In this document: piece after piece, positions 17,969-26,161 of the stretch
How positions within the stretch are numbered: position 1 is the stretch's first letter
Layout: each line of letters starts with the position of its first letter
DNA from: Planctomycetota bacterium
GTDB taxonomy: Bacteria > Planctomycetota > Phycisphaerae > Phycisphaerales > SM1A02
Direction: 5' to 3'
NCBI GenBank assembly: GCA_024226535.1
Contig: JAAELP010000002.1
Coordinates: 1 to 44,973 of the forward strand
Length of the DNA: 44,973 nt
Notes under the pieces: model-generated
What the model was told of the DNA's origin: nothing
Databases searched by the model: none
Seen by the model: the letters and a program-made list of their open reading frames with translations, nothing else
Translations under genes and position numbers: made by a program

Positions 17969-19172
17969 GCACGATCGACACGCCGTGGCCGAGGAAGCTC
18001 GGTCCCCCGCGCCCGAGCCGCGCCCGATCGCCATCGCCGCTCCGTCGCTCGGCGACGAGGAGTGGGAGGCGGTCCGCGAGCCGCTCATGAGCGGTTGGCT
18101 CACCCAGGGACCGAAGGTCGCCGCGTTCGAAGCGGCGTTCCGGGAGCGCCACGGCGTGGCCCACGCGCTCGCCACGACGAGCTGCACCACCGCGCTGCAT
18201 CTCGCCCTCGCGGCCCTGGAGATCGGCCCGGGCGACGAGGTGATCGTGCCCGCGTTCACGTGGGTCGCCACCGCGAACGTGGTCATCCTCACCGGGGCGA
18301 CGCCGGTGTTCGTGGACATCGATCCGCACACCTTCAACATGGACGCCGAGCAGCTCGCCACGCGGATCACCGAGCGAACCCGCGCGATCATCGCGGTTCA
18401 CCTGTTCGGACTGTGTGCCGACATGGATCGGATCCTCGCCATCGCCGGCGCAATCCCCGTGATCGAGGACGCCGCGTGCGCCGCCGGGGGCGCGATCGGC
18501 GAACGTCACGCCGGGAGCATGGGCGTGGCCGGCGCGTTCTCCTTCCACCCCCGCAAGTCGATCACCACCGGCGAGGGCGGAATGGTGACGACCAACGACG
18601 CGGCTTTCGCCGATCGCGCGAACATGCTGCGAAACCACGGAGCGTCCGTTCCCGAGGAGGTCCGCCACTCCGGACCGCGCCCGCACCTGCTCCCGGACTT
18701 CGACGTGCCCGGGTTCAACTACCGGATGACGGACCTCCAGGCGGCGGTCGGCATCGTGCAACTCGGCAAGCTGGATCGGTTCCTGGACGAGCGACGACGA
18801 TGGGCGGACTTCTACGAACGCGAGCTGGCCGGCATCTCCTGGCTCCGGACGCCGCGGACCCCGGCCGGATACACCCACGCCTGGCAGGCGTACGTGTGCT
18901 TCGTCGACGAGGACGCCGCGCCGATGACGCGCAACACGCTGATGGACCGGCTCCAGGACCAGGGCATCAGCACCCGCCCCGGGACCCACGCCGTACACAT
19001 GCTCGGCTACTACCGCGAGCGCTTCGGCCTGAAGCCCGACGACTTCCCGGCGGCGCGTGACTGCGACCGATGCTCGGTCGCGATCCCCCTGCACAACCGC
19101 ATGACGAGCGATGACTTCGCGCGCGTCGTCGCCGCCCTGCGCGCCATCGACCGGGCGGCGGGAGCGCCCTGA
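17961..19172 (+). CDS. DegT/DnrJ/EryC1 sugar aminotransferase
   Basis: A 403-residue PLP-dependent aminotransferase that aminates a keto-sugar nucleotide. LMSGWLTQGPKVAAFEAAF, SCTTALHLALAAL, PAFTWVATANVV and the Asp in IEDAACAAGG (170) form the PLP pocket. The Schiff-base lysine is K199 in FSFHPRKSITTGEGG. TTGEGG is the form seen in C4 aminotransferases making perosamine or Qui4N, whereas WbpE-type C3 aminotransferases usually have GDGG there. Both a C4 role with the formyltransferase at 24667 and a C3 role with the WbpB/WbpD-like genes are open. The GTG start has GGGAGG nine bases upstream and overlaps the ATPase gene by eight bases. Third gene of the operon. Confidence 0.92.
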   Translation: MAEHDRHAVAEEARSPAPEPRPIAIAAPSLGDEEWEAVREPLMSGWLTQGPKVAAFEAAFRERHGVAHALATTSCTTALHLALAALEIGPGDEVIVPAFTWVATANVVILTGATPVFVDIDPHTFNMDAEQLATRITERTRAIIAVHLFGLCADMDRILAIAGAIPVIEDAACAAGGAIGERHAGSMGVAGAFSFHPRKSITTGEGGMVTTNDAAFADRANMLRNHGASVPEEVRHSGPRPHLLPDFDVPGFNYRMTDLQAAVGIVQLGKLDRFLDERRRWADFYERELAGISWLRTPRTPAGYTHAWQAYVCFVDEDAAPMTRNTLMDRLQDQGISTRPGTHAVHMLGYYRERFGLKPDDFPAARDCDRCSVAIPLHNRMTSDDFARVVAALRAIDRAAGAP

Positions 19173-19176
19173 CGCC

Positions 19177-21183
19177 ATGTGCGGAATCGCCGGCGCCGTG
19201 AGCCTCCGGGGGCAGCCGCTCGACATCGAGCGTCTCCAGCCGATGGTCGACGTCATCGCGCACCGCGGGCCGGATGACGCCGGGTACCTCGTCGGCGCAC
19301 CGGGCGAGGTCGCCCCGGTGCTCATGACGGACACGCAGTTCCGCCACCGGCGGCCGGCGATGCCGGCGATCGACGACGGCGACGGCCGCGCGGCGCTCTC
19401 GGCGCGGCCGTGGAGCATCTTCCTCGGGCACCGCCGGCTCTCGATCATCGATCTCACGGAGACCGGTCACCAGCCGATGCCCGCTCACGACGACTCCACG
19501 TGGATCGTCTACAACGGGGAGACCTACAACTTCCGCGAGCTTCGCGCGGAGCTCGAGACCGACGGAATCCGTTTCCGCGGAAGCTCCGACACCGAGGTGA
19601 TCGCCGCCGCGTACGAACGCTGGGGCATCCGCTGCGTGGACCGCCTGAACGGGATGTTCGCCTTCGCGCTGTGGGATCGCCGCCGACAGCGGCTCCACCT
19701 CGTCCGCGACCGCTACGGCATCAAGCCTCTCTACTACACGGTCGACGACGGCACGCTGCTCTTCGGATCGGAGATCAAGTCGCTCCTCGAGTACCGCCGG
19801 GGCTCGCCGCCCGTCGATCTGCTCGCGCTGAACGAGTACTTCTCGTTCCAGAATGTCCTGAGCGACCGCACGCTCTTCGAAGGCGTGCACCTCCTGCCGC
19901 CCGGTCACGTCCTGACCGTGGACCTCGCCGGGGGTGGCGTCACGAAGGAGCGGTACTGGGACTTCGACTTCAGCCGGGAGAGCGACGTCCCCCGCGAGCA
20001 GATCGAGGAGCAACTCGCCGAGGCGATCGGCCGCGCCGTGGAGCGCCAGTGCGTGAGCGACGTCCCCATCGGCTGCTACCTGAGCGGCGGCATGGACTCG
20101 GGCACGGTCACCGCCCTCGCGGTGGGGAACCTCGGGCGGCTCTGTACGTTCACCGGCGGGTTCGATCTCTCCGAGGCGACCGAGCGCGAGATGTCCTTCG
20201 ACGAGCGCGCGCAGGCCGAGAAGATGGCCACGCTCTTCCAGACCGAGCACTACGAGTTCGTCATGCACTCCGGCGACCTCGCGGCGGTCATGGACGAGCT
20301 GATCTGGCATCTCGAGGACCTGCGGGTCGGGCAGTGCTACCCGAACTACTACATCGCCCGGCTCGCGAGCCGATTCGTCAAGGTGGTGATGGGCGGCGTG
20401 GGCGGCGACGAGCTGTTCGGCGGGTACCCGTGGCGGTACGCCGCGGCGATCGGGCCGACCGCCGCGGACTACATCGAGCACTACTACCGCTACTGGAAGC
20501 GCCTCGTCAGCAACGCGGACAAGCCGAGCCTCTTCAGCGGCGACGTCGTCGCCGAGCTGCGCGACCTGCGAGATGACGGGGCAGTGCCCTTCCAGGACCA
20601 CACGCTGTCGGTCTTCAAGCGCGTGTTTCGCAACGAGCCGGAGGTGGACGGCCTCGGCGACCTCGTCCGCCACTCGCTCTACTTCGAGTGCAAGACGTTC
20701 CTGCACGGGCTGCTGGTCGTGCAGGACAAGCTGGGGATGGCGCACGGGCTCGAGGAGCGCGTGCCCCTGCTCGACAACGATCTCGTGGACCTGGCGATGA
20801 CGATCCCCGTCACGATGAAGGTCGCGGGAATCGACCATCTCGAACGGCTCGACGAGAACCTCCTCTGGAAGAAGGAGGAGTACCGCCGCCGGATGCACAC
20901 CGGAAAGAACATCCTCCGCTCCACGATGTCGCGGATCCTCCCGCCGGACGTGGGCGAGGCGCGCAAGCAGGGGTTCAGCGCGCCCGACGAAACGTGGTTC
21001 CGCGGTCGGGCCGAACGGTACGTCCGCGACACGCTGCTCGATCCCGCCTCCCCGCTCGGCGAGTACCTCGACCTCGCGTTCGTGGAGAATGTCCTCGACG
21101 AGCACCAGTCCGGCCGACGGAATCGCCGTCTGCTCATCTGGAGCTTCCTCAGCTTCGAGAAGTGGCTGGCCCACTTCCAGTGA
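19177..21183 (+). CDS. asnB: Asparagine synthase-like amidotransferase 1
   Basis: Glutamine-dependent amidotransferase of the AsnB fold, 668 residues. It starts MCGIAGAV, placing the catalytic Cys at position 2 after Met removal. HRGPDDAGY, YNGETYNFREL and SSDTEVI complete the glutaminase domain. The synthetase domain has the pyrophosphate loop CYLSGGMDSGTVTAL (SGGMDSG instead of SGGxDSS) and GGVGGDELFGGYPWRY. In glycan loci such enzymes are thought to amidate a uronic acid or a related carboxylate; true asparagine synthesis is the alternative. The start is four bases after the aminotransferase stop, so translation is coupled. The glutaminase domain has an insert of about 35 residues after HRGPDDAGYLVG compared with the second copy in this window. 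Confidence 0.92.
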   Translation: MCGIAGAVSLRGQPLDIERLQPMVDVIAHRGPDDAGYLVGAPGEVAPVLMTDTQFRHRRPAMPAIDDGDGRAALSARPWSIFLGHRRLSIIDLTETGHQPMPAHDDSTWIVYNGETYNFRELRAELETDGIRFRGSSDTEVIAAAYERWGIRCVDRLNGMFAFALWDRRRQRLHLVRDRYGIKPLYYTVDDGTLLFGSEIKSLLEYRRGSPPVDLLALNEYFSFQNVLSDRTLFEGVHLLPPGHVLTVDLAGGGVTKERYWDFDFSRESDVPREQIEEQLAEAIGRAVERQCVSDVPIGCYLSGGMDSGTVTALAVGNLGRLCTFTGGFDLSEATEREMSFDERAQAEKMATLFQTEHYEFVMHSGDLAAVMDELIWHLEDLRVGQCYPNYYIARLASRFVKVVMGGVGGDELFGGYPWRYAAAIGPTAADYIEHYYRYWKRLVSNADKPSLFSGDVVAELRDLRDDGAVPFQDHTLSVFKRVFRNEPEVDGLGDLVRHSLYFECKTFLHGLLVVQDKLGMAHGLEERVPLLDNDLVDLAMTIPVTMKVAGIDHLERLDENLLWKKEEYRRRMHTGKNILRSTMSRILPPDVGEARKQGFSAPDETWFRGRAERYVRDTLLDPASPLGEYLDLAFVENVLDEHQSGRRNRRLLIWSFLSFEKWLAHFQ

Positions 21184-21193
21184 CCCGATACCG

Positions 21194-22108
21194 ATGAGCA
21201 CCACGCGACGCGACCCCAACTTCCTGATCGTCGGCGCCGGTGAATCCGGCACGTCGTGGCTGACGGCCTGCCTGCTCCAGCATCCGCAGATCTTCATGCC
21301 CGCGTCGCTGCGCCCGGAGCCGCACTTCTTCTTCAAGACCGCCGAGTACGAGAAGGGCTACGACCACTACCTCGACCGGTACTTCGCGGCCGTGCCCGAC
21401 ACCGCCGCGGCGGTGGGCGAGCGATCGTCGTCGTACATGTTCGGGGAGCAGTGCATCCCGCGGATCCACGAACGTCTTCCCGACGCCCGGTTGATCGTGA
21501 TGCTCCGCGAGCCCGTCGCCCGGGCGTACTCCAACTGGCGATTCACCGTGCAGTCGGGCCTGGAGACGCAGGGCTTCGCGCGGGCGGTCGCGCTCGAAGC
21601 CGACCGGCTGCGTCGCGAGAAGGACCCGTTCTGGCGTGAGGTTCAGCCGTTCGCGTATCTCGCCCGAAGCCGGTACGGCGAGCAGCTCCGGCTCTTGCGT
21701 GAACACTTCGCCGCCGACCAGCTCCTCGTGCTCAACTCCGACTGGGTGAAGCGCCACGAGCCGGAGGCGCTGCGCCGCGTGTGCGCGTTCCTCGACGTCG
21801 ATCCGGACGCGCCGTTCGGCGACCCGGGCACGTTCCCCACGTCATCGGTGCGCAGCCGTCGGCTCCAGAAGCTGCTCCGCCGTTTGCACGGCCCGGACTT
21901 CGACCGCGCGATCGAGCGCACCCGGCAGGCCGACGCCGGACGCGGCCGCGGATGGCGCGACCGGCTTCTCCGCGCCAACCTCACGATGAACCACCCGAAG
22001 CTGGACGAGCGCGTCCGCGCCGAGCTCACGGACTATCTTGCCGACAGCAATCGCGAGCTGGCCGAGCACGTCGACTGGGATCCGTTCCGCTGGCACGACG
22101 AGTCGTAA
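21194..22108 (+). CDS. Sulfotransferase family protein
   Basis: A 304-residue PAPS-dependent sulfotransferase. The 5' phosphosulfate loop is LIVGAGESGTSWLTACLL (residues 11-28) and the 3' phosphate site is VMLREPVARAYSNWRF (102-117), with R105 and S113 in the family positions. HFFFKTAEYEKGYDHYLDRYF is typical of glycan sulfotransferases of the heparan type. Oddly, the residue before SGT, normally Lys or Arg and contacting the sulfate donor, is Glu17. It is the last gene of the export operon, ten bases after asnB. An APS kinase gene, which makes PAPS, lies 816 bases beyond its end on the other strand, so sulfation of the exported glycan is likely. Confidence 0.9.
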   Translation: MSTTRRDPNFLIVGAGESGTSWLTACLLQHPQIFMPASLRPEPHFFFKTAEYEKGYDHYLDRYFAAVPDTAAAVGERSSSYMFGEQCIPRIHERLPDARLIVMLREPVARAYSNWRFTVQSGLETQGFARAVALEADRLRREKDPFWREVQPFAYLARSRYGEQLRLLREHFAADQLLVLNSDWVKRHEPEALRRVCAFLDVDPDAPFGDPGTFPTSSVRSRRLQKLLRRLHGPDFDRAIERTRQADAGRGRGWRDRLLRANLTMNHPKLDERVRAELTDYLADSNRELAEHVDWDPFRWHDES

Positions 22109-22117
22109 ACGGCGCGA

Positions 22118-22882
22118 TCAGTCGTCCACGCGGTGCACGGTCCACGCCCGGGTGCGGTACGGCACCTCGATCGCGTCCATGCCGCGGATCTCCGTCTCGA
22201 TCATCCGCATGATCGCCTCGAACCGCTCCGCACCCGCCTGGGCCTGGATGTCGTTGACGCTGCGCCACGCGCCGACGTAGCGCTCGGGCGTCGCGTGCAC
22301 GGCATGGGGTGCTTCCATGAACACGAGGTCGCGGAAGTGGCCGGTCGAGACCAACACCTCGTCCAGATCCTCCGTGCACTGGCGGGAGCCGGATGAGACG
22401 CGCTTCAGCTCGGGCACGATCTCGCGAATCTTCGCCTCGATACCCATGTGGAACTCGCTGGAGGCGAGATCGCGCGGGTTCCAGAGCGCCGTGAAGCGGC
22501 CGCCGGGCCGGAGGATCCGATGGAACTCGGCCAGCGCGCAGGGTCGATCCGTCCAGTGAAACGACGACCCCATGAGCACCCAGTCCACGGACGCGTCGGG
22601 CAGCCCCGTCACTTCGCCGGCGCCTTCCGACCACGCGAAGTGATCGTCGTCGCCGAGGGTTCGGATACCTTCGGCCCGCATCGCCTCGTTCGGCTCGACC
22701 GCGAATCCGCGGAGCCCGATCTGCACGAGGTTCTCGGTGAGCTTGCCCGTACCCGCGCCGACATCGGCGACGCGGAACGCGCCGGGAATCGGTTCCGGGG
22801 CGAGGTAGCGAAGCACGGTCAGCGAGTAGCCCGTGCGATAGCGGTATGACTGCGCGAGCTTGGTGAAGTCACCGAGCTTCAT
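22118..22882 (-). CDS. Class I SAM-dependent methyltransferase
   Basis: A 254-residue Rossmann methyltransferase. FTKLAQSYRYRTGYS leads into motif I VADVGAGTGKLTENL, then VEPNEAM (motif II Asp/Glu) and GLPDASVDWVLMGSSFHWTD, typical of the type 11 group that includes ubiquinone-like and small-molecule methyltransferases. FHRILRPGGRF is the post-motif strand. The substrate is unknown; in this context a sugar or the chain end is possible. A TTG at 22927 overlapping the cysC stop (TTGA), with GAGGT nine bases upstream, could be the true start and would add 15 residues. I keep the ATG because homologues of this type start just before the FTxLAxxY motif. It follows cysC on the same strand. Confidence 0.88.
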   Translation of the reverse strand: MKLGDFTKLAQSYRYRTGYSLTVLRYLAPEPIPGAFRVADVGAGTGKLTENLVQIGLRGFAVEPNEAMRAEGIRTLGDDDHFAWSEGAGEVTGLPDASVDWVLMGSSFHWTDRPCALAEFHRILRPGGRFTALWNPRDLASSEFHMGIEAKIREIVPELKRVSSGSRQCTEDLDEVLVSTGHFRDLVFMEAPHAVHATPERYVGAWRSVNDIQAQAGAERFEAIMRMIETEIRGMDAIEVPYRTRAWTVHRVDD

Positions 22883-22923
22883 CGCGGGCTGTCCGCTCGC
22901 GGGGGTCGTGGCAGGTGCTCTGG

Positions 22924-23487
22924 TCAAACCGTCTTTACCTCGTAGCGCAGGAGTTCGTTCAGGACGCGGTCGACGAGGACCTCGGGCTCCAGCTCCTTTT
23001 CGGAGTCGAACCGAAGGTCCGGCCGGAGCGGCTCTTCGAAGGCAAGATCGACACCGGCGACCTCGGAGATCAGGCCCTCGCGGGCGCGCCGGTACAGACC
23101 CTTCGGATCGCGGCGCTCCAGGAAGTCGATCGACGCGTGCAGGTACACCTCGAGGTAGCGCTCCAGGTGCTCCCGGTTCCACTCGTGCACCTCGTGGAAC
23201 AGCGAGATCGTCGCGACCACGACGTTCACCCGCTGGGCGGAGAGGAACTGCGCGAGCCGACCGATGCGCCGAGCGTTCTCGAGGCGGTCGGCCGGGCTGT
23301 GGCTCAGGTCGCGACGGTGGAGCTTGCGGAGGTCGTCGCCGTCGATCATGACCGCCGGCTGGCCGCCGCCGCGTAGACGCGCGGTCACCGCCCGGGCGAG
23401 GGTCGTCTTGCCCGCGCCGGAGAGGCCGGTGATCCAGACGACCGCACCGGGGTCGTCGTCGGTCATCAAAGGCGGCGTCATGTCCAA
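22924..23487 (-). CDS. cysC: Adenylylsulfate (APS) kinase
   Basis: APS kinase phosphorylates adenosine 5'-phosphosulfate to PAPS, the donor for sulfotransferases. The 187-residue protein has the P-loop ITGLSGAGKTTLARA (residues 19-33), the family signature IDGDDLRKLHRRDL and SPADRLENARRIGRLA, then ISLFHEVHEWNRE. Length is close to bacterial CysC (about 200). The start is TTG at 23487, chosen because GGAGGT lies eight bases upstream, whereas for the ATG at 23481 the spacing is 14. No ATP sulfurylase gene is in the window, so APS must come from elsewhere. The sulfotransferase gene converges on this operon from the other side. Confidence 0.94.
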   Translation of the reverse strand: MDMTPPLMTDDDPGAVVWITGLSGAGKTTLARAVTARLRGGGQPAVMIDGDDLRKLHRRDLSHSPADRLENARRIGRLAQFLSAQRVNVVVATISLFHEVHEWNREHLERYLEVYLHASIDFLERRDPKGLYRRAREGLISEVAGVDLAFEEPLRPDLRFDSEKELEPEVLVDRVLNELLRYEVKTV

Positions 23488-23651
23488 GCTCGTCTACCTC
23501 CGCTCGGCCCGGAAACGGCCTCTTGCGGGCGTGTCTCCGATCCGGGTCGCGGATCATACCGGCTTCACGGCCGATCCGCCCGAACCGCCCGGCCGCGTCC
23601 GCGAGAACCCCTCTACCATGGGCGGATTCCGGCTTCAGGAGCCATCGATCG

Positions 23652-24689
23652 ATGACCACCGACCCCCGCGCCCATGCCGCCGACTTCACGCCCACCGCGT
23701 ACCGCGCGGTGCTGCGGGCGACGCGGGAGCGGTACCGCTTCAGCACCTTCTCCGACGCACCGGAGGCGGGCCGGGTCTACTGGCGGCACGACATCGACTG
23801 CTGCATGGACGCGGCCTGCACGCTCGCCCGCATCGAGGCCGACGAGGGCGTCGTCGCCACGTACTTCCTGAACATGCGTTCGGACTTCCTGAACCTGCAC
23901 AGCGCGTCGAACCGGAAGCTCATCCGAACCGTCGGCAGCCTGGGCCACGAGCTTGGCCTGCACTTCGACGGGCACGCTCACGCGATCGCGTCGGAAGCGG
24001 ACCTCGTCACCGCGTTGACCGCGGACCGGACGGCGCTCGAAGCGATCACCGGCACGCCGATCGACGCGTTCTCGTTCCACAATCCGACGGGCGACATGCT
24101 CGCCCACGAGGACGACGTGATCGCCGGCATGACCAACGCGTACGCCCCTCGCTACTTCCGGGAGATCGGCTACTGCTCCGACTCCAACGGGTACTGGCGT
24201 CACCGGCGCCTGCTCGACGTCATCGAGTCCGGCGCGGAGCCGACGCTTCAGGTGCTCACGCACCCGGTCTTCTGGGTCTTCGATCCGCCCATTCCCCCCA
24301 AGCAACGCATCTGGCGCACGATCGAGCAGCACGCGGATCTCATCAAGCAACAGTACAGCGGAGCAACCGCCGCCGGCGCCCGCTTGAACATCGGCGACGA
24401 CGACGCGTTCGACGAGGCGGCGTCGCTGGACCCGGCGACCGCCGACGTCATCAGGAACCTCCACCTGCTCGGGCACCGGCGGTTGGTGCTCGGCCTGCTG
24501 GCCGGCGAGCTGCGACGCCGTGCCCACACGCTCGACGAAGCCTTGCCGGAGCTTTGCGCGGCGACACGCCGGACACTGGCCACGACCGATCGAGGCCACG
24601 TCCCCGACGCCGACGCGTACGCCGCGGCCGTGGCGGAACTGCTGGGCGCGATGACGGAGGCGGGTCATGCGCATCGTTCTCTGGGCTGA
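23652..24689 (+). CDS. Polysaccharide deacetylase-like protein
   Basis: A 345-residue protein with the fold signature of NodB-like carbohydrate esterases. VYWRHDIDCCMDAACTLARIEA (residues 42-64) carries the HD motif with H46, D47 and D49, then ATYFLNMRSDFLNL and LGLHFDGHAHAI follow in the order of the family. The usual second His pair (HxxxH) is replaced by HFDGHAH, so metal binding is likely but not certain. It could remove an N-acetyl group from a sugar, possibly opening the amine that the following formyltransferase modifies. CAGGAG lies upstream of the ATG. A TACCAT at 23614-23619 is a possible -10. First of a four-gene operon with overlapping ends. Confidence 0.82.
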   Translation: MTTDPRAHAADFTPTAYRAVLRATRERYRFSTFSDAPEAGRVYWRHDIDCCMDAACTLARIEADEGVVATYFLNMRSDFLNLHSASNRKLIRTVGSLGHELGLHFDGHAHAIASEADLVTALTADRTALEAITGTPIDAFSFHNPTGDMLAHEDDVIAGMTNAYAPRYFREIGYCSDSNGYWRHRRLLDVIESGAEPTLQVLTHPVFWVFDPPIPPKQRIWRTIEQHADLIKQQYSGATAAGARLNIGDDDAFDEAASLDPATADVIRNLHLLGHRRLVLGLLAGELRRRAHTLDEALPELCAATRRTLATTDRGHVPDADAYAAAVAELLGAMTEAGHAHRSLG

Positions 24690-25485
24690 CGCGAGCGGGG
24701 TCCGCTCCTCCCTGCGGGCGTGCGGCCGGGGCGACCTCATCGCCGTGGTCGTGGCCGCGAACCGCGTCGAGCAGATTCCGTGCATCCGCGAGCAGCTCGG
24801 CGCGCCGAGCCTGCCCGTGCTCGTCCACCCGTTTCGCCGGGACACCGCGGCGACGGACGCGTTCGAGCGCGTGCTCGGGGACCTGAACGCCGACGTGTTC
24901 CTCGTCAACTCCTACTCGTTGATCCTGCCCGAGCGATGGCTCGGGATCCCGTCCGTCGACGCGATCAACGTGCACGGCGGCCTGCTGCCGGAGTTCCGCG
25001 GCGCGAACGTCGTCAACTGGGCGCTGATCAGCGGCGCGTCGGAGACGGGCGTGACCATCCACCGGCTGGACGCGGGGGTCGACACCGGCCCGATCCTCAT
25101 GCGGCGCGCGGTGCCGATCGCCCACGAGGACACGGCCGTCACGCTCAGCGCAAAGCTCGTCGACCTGATCGGCGAGATGCTGCCGGAGCTGCTCGCGGGG
25201 CTCGAAGCGGGGACGATCGTCGCCGAACCTCAGGACGAGCGACGAGCTCGCCACTGGCCGCGCCGTTGCCCCGACGACGGCGAGATCGACTGGACGCAGC
25301 CCGCGGAGCGGATCTACGACCTCGTCCGCTCGCTCGTGTCGCCGTGGCCGGGGGCGTTCTATTACAATGACGACGGGCGGAAGATGGTGCTCGACTCGCT
25401 CGTCCCGCTTCCCGAGATTCGTGCGTTGCGAGACAGGATCCTCAGCGGTCATGGAGCACAAGACCGTCGCCATCCATCAGCCTAA
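24667..25485 (+). CDS. Sugar N-formyltransferase
   Basis: A 272-residue enzyme of the methionyl-tRNA formyltransferase fold, which transfers formyl from N10-formyl-tetrahydrofolate to an amine. The catalytic triad is visible: N101 and H103 in AINVHGGLLPEFRG and D139 in HRLDAGVDTGPIL. The surrounding loops match sugar formyltransferases such as VioF or the ArnA N-domain better than Fmt, which has a long C-terminal tRNA-binding domain absent here. The C-terminal part (IYDLVRSLVSPWPGAFYY) resembles the small OB-like tail of the ArnA/VioF group. The start overlaps the deacetylase-like gene by 23 bases. With the WbqC-type gene next to it, it points to a formamido sugar in the glycan. Confidence 0.9.
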   Translation: MRIVLWADASGVRSSLRACGRGDLIAVVVAANRVEQIPCIREQLGAPSLPVLVHPFRRDTAATDAFERVLGDLNADVFLVNSYSLILPERWLGIPSVDAINVHGGLLPEFRGANVVNWALISGASETGVTIHRLDAGVDTGPILMRRAVPIAHEDTAVTLSAKLVDLIGEMLPELLAGLEAGTIVAEPQDERRARHWPRRCPDDGEIDWTQPAERIYDLVRSLVSPWPGAFYYNDDGRKMVLDSLVPLPEIRALRDRILSGHGAQDRRHPSA

Positions 25486-26161
25486 CTTTCTGCCGTGGCT
25501 GGGCTTCTTCAACAAGATCGCCAAGGCTGACGTCTTCTGCTTCATGGACAACGTGCAGCTCCAGAAGACCGGCGGCAGTTGGACCAACCGCGTCCGCATG
25601 GCGATCAACGATCGCGCGACGTGGGTCACGGTGCCGATCGACCGCGGTTACTCCGGCACGCGGGACGTCCGTGACGTACGCGTCGCCGCCGATCCGTCGT
25701 GGCGCACCAAGATCCTGAAGACGATCCGCAGCGCCTACGGCCGCGCACGGTTCTTCGACGATCTCTTCCCCCTGCTCGAAGAGTGCCTCGGGCTCGCGAC
25801 GGATCGGCTCGCGGAACTCAACGAACACGCGATCCGGCGGCTGTGCGAGGTCCTGGGCCTCGACGACACGGTGCTCGCCCGCGGGTCGGATCTCGACGCC
25901 GAAGGCGATGCGACCGACCTGCTCATCGCCATGACCCGCGAACTGGGAGGGAACGCCTACCTCTGCGGCGGCGGCGCGTCCGGATACCAGGACGACGACC
26001 GTTTTCGCGACGCCGGGGTCGGCCTGGTCTACCAGACGTTCGAGCATCCGGTGTACCCGCAACCGGGCGTCTCCGAGTTCATCGCCGGCCTGTCGGTGGT
26101 CGACGCGATCATGCATTGCGGCTTCGCGGAAACCGGGCGTCTCGTGAGAGGTGACCGGTGA
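25451..26161 (+). CDS. wbqC: WbqC family protein
   Basis: A 236-residue member of the WbqC family (PF08889). It opens VAIHQPNFLPWLGFFNKI, followed by FMDNVQLQKTGGSWTNRVR and a second half with TDLLIAMTRELGGNAYLCGGG and YPQPGVSEFIAGLSVVDAIM, all hallmarks. Family members occur in O-antigen loci next to formyl- or aminotransferases. Their chemistry is not well defined, and a condensation or acyl-transfer role on amino sugars has been suggested. The start overlaps the formyltransferase by 35 bases and the end overlaps the next gene by four, so the four genes are translationally linked. The HQPN and CGGGASGY motifs are intact. Confidence 0.92.
   Translation: MEHKTVAIHQPNFLPWLGFFNKIAKADVFCFMDNVQLQKTGGSWTNRVRMAINDRATWVTVPIDRGYSGTRDVRDVRVAADPSWRTKILKTIRSAYGRARFFDDLFPLLEECLGLATDRLAELNEHAIRRLCEVLGLDDTVLARGSDLDAEGDATDLLIAMTRELGGNAYLCGGGASGYQDDDRFRDAGVGLVYQTFEHPVYPQPGVSEFIAGLSVVDAIMHCGFAETGRLVRGDR

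Noticed and set aside
17961..19172. Naming the aminotransferase WbpE
   Set aside because: The lysine motif is TTGEGG as in C4 aminotransferases, so the neighbourhood alone does not justify the name.
22118..23746. Methyltransferase as part of a 542-codon leftward protein extending through cysC
   Set aside because: The extra N-terminal half overlaps cysC in another frame and is Arg-rich shadow sequence; start signals for the methyltransferase exist at 22882 or 22927.
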